From Penium margaritaceum (Eukaryota; Streptophyta; Zygnematophyceae; Desmidiales; Peniaceae), in the NCBI GenBank assembly GCA_023375785.1, contig SZWC01004772.1, positions 103,136-167,135 on the forward strand: 64,000 nt of DNA. The letters run 5' to 3'. Position numbers and translations under genes: made by a program. Below are positions 56,847 through 64,000 of this stretch, piece by piece. Below the pieces are notes generated by a model. The model was not told where the DNA came from. It made no database searches and saw only the letters and a list, made by a program, of their open reading frames with translations. How positions within the stretch are numbered: position 1 is the stretch's first letter; every line of letters begins with the position of its first letter.

Positions 56847-57425
56847 TGTCATGGTATGTGTTATATACATGACATACACACCTCCCGAAACTCCGTGAGT
56901 GAGCATTTTTGTCATTATATCCATGGCCTACCAAACATCGACCTGCTATGTTCTATTGTAGAGGTTTCTGAGAATTTAGACCACCTTTAAGAACGGTTGA
57001 CAAAAGTATTACGAACTATATCAATGTTTTGATATTGTTCCATCCACTTCTCGACAATTCTAGACTTCTATAAGGAAGCACTTTGATATTATCGCAGCCT
57101 TCCAAATTATTGGTAGAGCTTCTCGAAGAAGCCACTCACAGCACAACCTAACATGCATTGCTCAGCTCGAGCGCGATGGACCCAACACATGCCTCATTAT
57201 CATTCTCGTCATTGTGTACATTCTCTCGAATCAATCGACACTTGTCATTGAAGTACACTTCCTGCTTAATAGAGATTATGGTTTAGGGTTTCCCAAATCT
57301 TCGAATCATCTTTTGTCCCGCACCTCATCCTTGTGAACCACCTAGCAACCTCTCCGCCTAACATGTGTGAGGGTTAATATGGAAATAAAAAAACTAAGGT
57401 TTTCTGCATCGTGCGGTCTGGTGAC
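56847..57425 (+). repeat. 3' LTR of chromovirus C (approximate)
   Basis: Starts TGTCATGGTATGTG after a short purine tract. It aligns with 46581-47180 at many points (CGAACTATATCAATG versus CAAACTATATCAACG; CCTCATCCTTGT in both). Confidence 0.6.
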
Positions 57426-60207
57426 ATGAAGAAGTTGTGCTTAAAAGTACTATCAGTTATCCGACATCGCTGCTGATTTCCAATGAACACACATGCACCC
57501 CCCATAAAATCTGTCTGAACCAGTAAAATGGATATCGCTCGTGACTAATGTCAAACCAGGCTCCGCAACTGTTCGTTCTGGCGAACGCGGCATCGTTCCT
57601 GTATTCACTCCTGTCATTGTGAACCGGCTGCGATTTCGCTTTCACAGTTAAGAGGTGGAAGACTTCACCCTTCCGTGGATATTTTGGACCTGTTGCTACG
57701 AAACGACAACGTAGTTGTCTTTGCGCTTATTGAGTAAGGCCTTTTTTTTTTTTGGCTTATGCCATAGAGGTGGAAACCTACACCTGCACCTTTCGGTGGG
57801 AACTTTACAGGCAAGCTGTTGTTCCACGTGGGGTAAAAAACCACGCCAGGGGAGGTACCCGGAGAAAAGCTCTCAAGGGTTATGTGGGGGTCGCACCCAC
57901 TAAAACCACCCCTATTGAAAGAGTCGTAACACTTTCTGCGACCTGAGGAGCGGTATGGCTGGAGGACCCATTTAAGGGAGACCCTACCTCAAGATGTTAG
58001 GTTGAGGATTTTATTGAAAACATTCCGTGAGAGAGAGAAGGAGGTAGAGCCAGGATCCCAGGTTAGGATTACAGAAGCATTTAGCGAGGAGAGGATTCTT
58101 TGTTTGCGTTGGGGAGGCTGAAGGCGGAGGAAAATCGAGGCTTGAAGTGGGATGTTGTCCGAAAGGGAGTGGAGGTGTGGACGAAGGGGAACGTTCGAAT
58201 GGGAAATGGCCTCACAACGGTGGAGCCATATTTGTTGCAAATAAGTTCCTAGGAAGAGAGCCCATAAAGTACGCTTGTGCTTGGAGTTAGGTGAGAAGAA
58301 AAGGATCTCTTGGCTGGTGGGCAGTTGACAAGAAAAGTAATGTTGGGCAATCCATTTAAGAAGAAGACTAAATAACCTTGTGGAGGTTATTGAGTAAGGC
58401 CTCGTCAGGAAACGACTAATAGTGCGACCGAATGAGGTTTAAAACCACTTTTCGAGACTCGGAAAAAAGGAAGTCCAAAACGTCTGTTTCGGTATAAGGT
58501 ATCCGGTAAGATGAAATTATGTGCATGCTGGTCGAGCCGATGAACCGGAACTATCCAGTAGAACTGAGTAGGACAACTGTCTGGATTCGCCAGGTCAATA
58601 TCCAATCGATATTCGACATTCATTCCAGGCTTCGACCGAGTTCCAATGGTCGGGATCTGACGTTGAACATTTCTTCGATTTTTGTCGAATATTGTGTGCG
58701 ACGTGTAGTCCATACCGTGCAGAAGTTCGGTCGTGGAGTGAAATTGGACACGGAAGTCTCGAATAATCATCATGTGATCGAATACGCGAAACGAAATGTC
58801 TACGACCGTCGACCCATAGTCTACACCCAGTCTTTATGGAATTTTGTTCAAAATATTATTATTTAGTCCTCATTCGGGCGCACTATTGGGTCGTTTCCAG
58901 ATGCGGCCCAAACCTCCAGTTCACGCCCAAGCAGCATCGAATGGGCTGAAAACAATATTTTCTGCTGTCCAGATCGGAGCTTCCTAAGAGTAATGATTCT
59001 GTCAACATCATCATTGCTATAATAGACTGGATGCCCGAAGGTTCTCTAAAGTAATTATATGAGGTCTGACGATATTTGTGTAGCCCTGATGGGCATAGAG
59101 TCAAACACTGCAACTTCTACAAGCATGTTATGGGTGCTGTCACGCCCAACGAAAAAACCACAAAGCAGGGTGCAGCTAAGTGGTCGAGTTCATTAAGCCC
59201 TCAAACTGTGGGGGTGTGAAGTTGCATGGCTGATGAATGTAGTGCAATGGAGGAAACTCACTCGGTGAATGCTAAATTACAAAAATGATGTCATTCTCTT
59301 TCATTCGCATGTGCACCTCTAGCCACTCAAGATTCCATGCGATAATTAGAATATTTTCATCTGAGAAATATTCAAGTGCGACGTCAAAACATAGGAGTGA
59401 AATTTGTGATTTTGGTCCTTTGAGGCCAATTTTTGGTCGTGGTGCCATGCTTACCGTCAATCTCCCCCCGCCATGTATAGTGCACCTCAGCACGATGTAA
59501 GTCATGCTTGTAATGAGATAATATGAGAGATGAACGGTCCGATCATGGCAATGCGTGATGCAAACACATGGGATGTTCGAGTTTTACCAATATTTGGATT
59601 TATTTTGAATATCTACGTTCCACGAGCTTACTAACGTCCTGCTCAAAAGGCCTCCAATGACAAAAAAACACAGAATATTTGTGTTGCATAATGGATCGAG
59701 GGGCGCCGGGTAAAAAAGAACATGCTCGTTGCTACGACCTTCATTGCAAATTTTGGCGTCAACTACCAAGTATACAAAAATGAAGACAATGGGATTTGAA
59801 AATCTCTACTATTATAGCAAAGTATGATTTCATTGTGGACTTATTGCCACTTGTACCATCTTTGCATGTATACCCCCTAAAGTTTCTCAGACGGGGTTGA
59901 GCAAGGCAGACTAACAAGTTGCCCGTTGTACCATCTTTTTGTTGCCCTCAGTTTGGGGATTATCGCTACGCCGCTTCAATTCCAAAAACATCAATTGGTT
60001 GCCCTACTTTTTATCGTCCAAAGCAATATCGCCAGAACTCCCAATACGGGTGGAATATTATCCTCTTTCCCCAACTTTTGAAAGTCAGCGTACAGTAACA
60101 AAATTATTTTTAATGCACATTAGTGAAAATTGCTTTAAGTGAAACCATCGTGTAATATACTCAGGACACTATGTCCTCCATGTCCGCCATCTAGACTCGC
60201 TTGCATC
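57426..60207. other. Unassigned interval with a weak LINE-like trace
   Basis: On the minus strand 58280-57990 reads TLWALFLGTYLQQIWLHRCE, reminiscent of the C-terminal region of plant non-LTR retrotransposon proteins; this is a weak resemblance. Overlapping frames of 115 and 122 codons at 58405-58866 on opposite strands show no domain. The rest is AT-rich and unremarkable. Confidence 0.35.
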
Positions 60208-60215
60208 TTTGTCGT

Positions 60216-63200
60216 TAAGGGTGCACACAGGTTCTAAAGATAGGGGTTCCAGAAAAATGATTCCGATTCTTGGGGTGCAATCGTGATTCCAATTCTCAGA
60301 TTTCAGAACCGCGATGGAATCGCGTTTCCCAGGCCTTGTCCCGTGGGGAGGGAAGGGGGGATAGAGTGCCGTTAGGGCCGGATTGAGGCTGCCCTTCCCT
60401 TTAATATTGAATTATTGAACGCACAATTGTATGTGCAGCTCAGCTCATGCTCATGCTCCATGAGTCACATGCCTCATGCGCATTGTACGAGGAACAAAGA
60501 TGTATCAAACACATGTCATTGGACCTCTTTCTAAGTTTGCATCAGATCTCACAGCACTTCTAAGTGCAACTTCCTCCAAGTGGAAGCTCACTTTCCTCTT
60601 GGAGGAAGCTATGCTTAAATATTCACGAAGCATCATGAAGCGGTGAAGACGCTTCATTTTTTAAGTTTTGTACCTTCTTATGATGATGTATATGTTGACC
60701 TTGACGTGGAAAATGTTGTCCGCATGATTTTTGTTTGTGCTGACTGAACACCTCAGAAATGGATGTATTACTTTTTCCCTATGAGTAGTATATGACTTGA
60801 TGGACAAGCTGCTGAATGCTTTTCTGTCGCTAAGATCCCAAGTGCAAAATCATGCACCTCCAAATTGCTCATCATCGTTTCACGACAAGCACACTCACAT
60901 GGCAAGTTTTTTCACGCTATGTCCTGAAGGCCACCCGTCGCCTCCAACAGTGCGAGGCACTAAACCTGTATAGTAACCACCATGACTGAGGAGGAGAATA
61001 CACAACCTCTACATCCGCACGTTGATTGAGACGATGATGAGGACTTGGAAGGTGAGGAGAGCAAAGCAATAGGCGAGAAGAGGAAGATGTGTGATTTGGT
61101 CATCTAAATTTTTTTCATGAAGTCGTAGTACGATACTGATTGAGCACACTGCCAAACATGTGGGAAGGACTACATGTGCAAGAAGGGAAACACCTCAGGC
61201 ATGTGAAAACACCTTTGCCTTAGCCAGAGGAAACTCTTCTAGTAATTGAGGGAGATGGAGGTTGCTTCCGCGCTATAATCCGTCACTACGGATTTTGTAT
61301 CTTCAATGGTCAAAGACGTTCGAGCAAACCCTATAACTGCAACAACAATCATCGAGCGGGCTTTCGTAAGGATAGGCTACACCTTCAACAACAGGTACTT
61401 GATATGCTGCATATCAAAGCATGAAATTGATAAAAATGTGAGTTTTGTCAATACGGTCCCACTAGTTGGACACCGATTTTTGGCACTACAACCTGTTTTC
61501 CAAGCTCTTCGGGTGCATAACAATTTCATGTGATATCGTCATTGGAGCCGTGGCATTTTGGATGAGGCTTCAACGAATGCTTGTTGAAGTCAAGTTAGCC
61601 ATCAAATTCATGACCCACGGCTAGAGCTTTAATGCAAACATGAAGTACGTAATGATCACGACCCAATGGATAGTTGACTTCAAGGTAAAAATAATGGCAC
61701 TGTCCTTCTTGGCCGCTCCAAATTCTCCCACCGCAATGACCATGTTTGAGGTGTTTTTGGAAGCTTTAAAGGGATGGGGACTGTGGGATCGCATGTCTTA
61801 CAACACTATCGACAACAAAAGTCATGATTGTCTGCCACATCATGATAACAAGCTGCGGTTTTGAGAAGGCCGAGCATGTTTTCTTCTTCGACCACATCAT
61901 GGATTTTGCTATCAATGATCTTTGTCCCTCCTCGCTATGTCCATGCTCATCTTGAAGGCATGGCAGATTGTAAGTTTTGTACCTAGCAGCACTCCGAGGG
62001 AGCAAACCATTATCGTTAAGTGCGACACTATAGGAGTGAAGTACCAATCCTTGCACCTTGACACAGAGAATTGGTGGAACCCAATGGTCGACATGTGATT
62101 TCAAGTGTTGTTGCTCTACAAAGTTCTTGTGCCATGGCTGGTTGGTTATTACCGAGACTACACCTTTCCTACTCCCTTCGATACAGAGTGGGGGACCGTT
62201 GCATTGATCACCCTCATTCTGGGTCCATTCAAATCCTACAGCGACAACATAAGCAAGTCAAAGTACGGGACACTCATCCCTGTCCTTCCCTTTTTTTAGA
62301 GCGTGCTTACAAAGACACACGGATGGCAGGCACATTCCATGAATATTAAGAGAAAAGGGAAGCGTCGGGGTGCATAGGGCCATGTGAACATTAAGGAGAA
62401 GCTCCTAGTGATCATGCGCATAGGCCTCAAGGCCGAAATGGCAAAGTTTGAGAAGTACACTGTGCTGCTTACAAACCGTCACATGCTCGCAACAACAACA
62501 AACCCTCGTTTTTGACTTTGCTACTGAAAAAAAAACCCATCATCTGATGGAAATGGCCTCAGATGCCAAGTTGCATTGCTTCAGGTGAAGGAGCCACATT
62601 TCAACATCCTCCAACACTAGAAGAAGAAGGAGTATAAGACCTTCCCTACTATGTTCCTTGCAGCGATGGACTTGTTTAGATACCGGCGATGTCAATTCCA
62701 TCTGAGCGGATGTTTTTGTTGGACCACCACACATTATTTTCCCATTTTCTCCACCACTTGACCATGGAAAACCTCCTCACCATGAAGTTGTGGATCAACG
62801 GGAGGAGCCTCCCCAACGACGCACTTGAATTGAGAGAGGAGGAGGAATGAGTCAATGATCTACGATGGAAGTAGACACACAGATTACTGAGAGAGGCTGC
62901 CAAGCAGTTGGAGGGGTTGGGCCCGTTTGACATAGTGGAGGATGATGAGGGGATGAATACAAGGGGGTATGGTGATGATGACGATGATAAGGACGATGGT
63001 GAAAATTGATAGACTGGCATAGGAGGATCATGGGTTTCATGATTTACAATGTTTTGTTTCAAACGTAGTTGCTTTCCTTTCAAACTTTCTGTTTGGAACA
63101 TTGCTTCAATGTCATGGGTTTTCTTGTTCCAGATTTGCATAATGAATTCAAGTATGACAGTTAAATTTTAATTATGTGATTGAGACATTCTTGAAATGTT

Positions 63201-63674
63201 ATGGTCACCATGCTTATTAGATTGTAATGGTTCATGATGAAACTGACCACATAGTATGTTTTTGTGAACAATTAATGCAAAATCAATTGTATGCCTTAGT
63301 GAAGAAGTGAGATAAATTTGCAATGCAAATCAATTAAATTGCTTTGAAATATAGTAAAACAACTGTATTACTTTAGAATTGAAATGTTCCTTGATATTTG
63401 TGTGCTTATAAGGGGAGGTACTTTAAGACGTGGTCTATTGGAAAACGACATGATGCAAAAATGTATCCTGGCAAACATCATGTGTTACATTTATATGCTT
63501 TCATTGACTTTGGTGCTCAACTTTGACATGTTCAAGAAATTTGTATAGAATAGTGAGTCCGTTTAGGATCACGATTTTGGAACCGTAATCACAGTCCCAA
63601 TTCTAAGTTGGAATTGGGATGAAGATCTTGGTTCTTTCTTGAGGATCAGGATTCAAAACTTGTGTGCACCCTTA
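60216..63674 (+). mobile_element. hAT DNA transposon
   Basis: Inverted ends TAAGGGTGCACACA (60216-60229) and TGTGTGCACCCTTA (63661-63674) are flanked by TTTGTCGT (60208-60215) and TTTGTCTT (63675-63682), an 8 bp duplication with one mismatch, as expected of hAT. Subterminal regions on both sides are rich in GATTCC/GGAATC-type motifs. Length is 3459 bp. It encodes a decayed hAT transposase on the plus strand. Confidence 0.85.
60982..63009 (+). pseudogene. hAT transposase remnant with BED zinc finger
   Basis: From ATG 60982 (TEEENTQPL, acidic) comes a BED-type finger AHCQTCGKDYMCKKGNTSGM with a following HLCL (~61146-61215), interrupted by stops. Core segments: TTQWIVDFKVKIMALSFLAA (61659-61718), ALKGWGLWDRMSYNTIDNKS (~61766-61825), and WWNPMVDM then VPWLVGYYRDYTFPTPFD (~62070-62180). 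The C-terminal part reads TMENLLTMKLWINGRSLPND (62762-62821) with an Asp-rich end. At least eight stops or frame changes; inactive. Confidence 0.75.
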
Positions 63675-63783
63675 TTTGTCTTCCACTATTACATAGATTC
63701 TGTTGGACATTGTGTAATGTTATTGTAAAATCATAAGGCATCTCTTGAAACAGAGGAAAATGTGATCATATTCCACTATGTGC
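63010..63783. other. hAT 3' non-coding end and AT-rich flank
   Basis: AT-rich sequence up to the hAT end at 63674, then ~100 bp of flank. No gene is seen. Confidence 0.5.
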
Positions 63784-63931
63784 CTGTTTATGTATATGTA
63801 TATGTATACGTATATGAATATGTATACGTATATGTATACGTATATGTCTATGTATATGTATATGTTTATGTAGATGTATATGTATATGCATATGTATATG
63901 TATATGTATATGCATATGCATATGCATATGC

Positions 63932-64000
<69 letters not shown>
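63784..64000 (+). repeat. (TATATG)n microsatellite, running off the window
   Basis: Over 30 hexamer units with scattered TATACG, CATATG and TTTATG variants; the last ~60 bp are pure. The true length is unknown because it continues past the window end. Confidence 0.95.

Larger units (their letters stand above)
46581..57425 (+). mobile_element. Chromovirus C (Ty3/gypsy), decayed, split by a MULE
   Basis: Related terminal segments at ~46581-47180 and ~56847-57425 are its LTRs (shared ACTATATCAACGTTT-type and GACCCAACA motifs, and CACTTGTCGT/ATTG then AAGTACACTT). A purine-rich CCGGGATG precedes the second. Between are gag zinc knuckle, protease, RT end, RNase H, integrase and chromodomain in Ty3 order, all in broken frames. 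The RT core is missing. The outer LTR ends are approximate and I found no primer site or target duplication. Confidence 0.75.

Noticed and set aside
58405-58866. Overlapping 115- and 122-codon frames on opposite strands
   Set aside because: No recognisable domain, no start context or neighbours to support either; probably chance open frames.
63784-64000. Telomere or CRISPR-like array at the right edge
   Set aside because: It is a simple TATATG repeat without spacers and does not match plant telomere repeats.

Overview
This is nuclear DNA of a green-lineage eukaryote made almost entirely of transposable elements. Lineage evidence is indirect: Copia, chromovirus (Ty3 with chromodomain), Harbinger with a Myb/SANT partner, pogo-like, MULE and hAT elements occur together, and retroelement primer sites match initiator tRNA-Met. 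A streptophyte alga or early land plant with a TE-rich genome is my guess; the species is not determined. I found no convincing host gene, tRNA, rRNA or CRISPR array. Three assembly gaps (15582-16114, 29784-29917, one N at 30792) fall inside Copia elements.

Left block (1-~9600): a three-layer nest. A minus-strand gypsy relic (A; gag ~9000-7290, protease 7087-6689, RT start ~6400-6277, rest of RT 812-1) is split by an internally deleted plus-strand chromovirus (B, 813-6271). The 3' LTR of B is split by a pogo-like DNA transposon (pogo1, 3261-6229; TA target duplication, three in-frame TAG stops).

Central block (10586-45409): one minus-strand LTR element, G, with 1.5 kb LTRs, a primer site at 43897-43908, a purine tract at 17163-17173 and a matching AGACA duplication on both outer sides. 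It has been inflated to 34.8 kb. Its 3' LTR holds Copia-1 (10845 to within the gap). Its interior holds a decayed Harbinger (H1, ~18.9-22.4 kb), a 655 bp Harbinger deletion derivative (22850-23504), a full Harbinger (H2, 23638-40279) and a 443 bp inverted-repeat element (40553-40995). H2 itself contains Copia-2 (27013-33489, GAGGC duplication, cutting the H2 Myb/SANT gene just after its start), pogo2 (33917-36445, TA duplication, intact two-exon transposase) and another Harbinger (H3, 36567-40242, ATG duplication).

Right block (46.6-64 kb): a decayed plus-strand chromovirus C (~46.58-57.4 kb) split by a MULE with ~210 bp inverted ends (48575-54370); a stretch with only a weak LINE-like trace; a decayed hAT element (60216-63674, 8 bp duplication with one mismatch); and a TATATG repeat running off the window.

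How the genes work together: each Harbinger pairs a DDE transposase with a Myb/SANT-like protein encoded convergently, the usual two-protein Harbinger system. Each pogo-like element needs only its own DDE transposase. The Copia and Ty3 elements carry gag-pol polyproteins. Most genes are broken, often by stops expected from C-to-T decay of methylated DNA. The pogo2 transposase is the one gene that reads through intact, once an 86 bp intron is removed.
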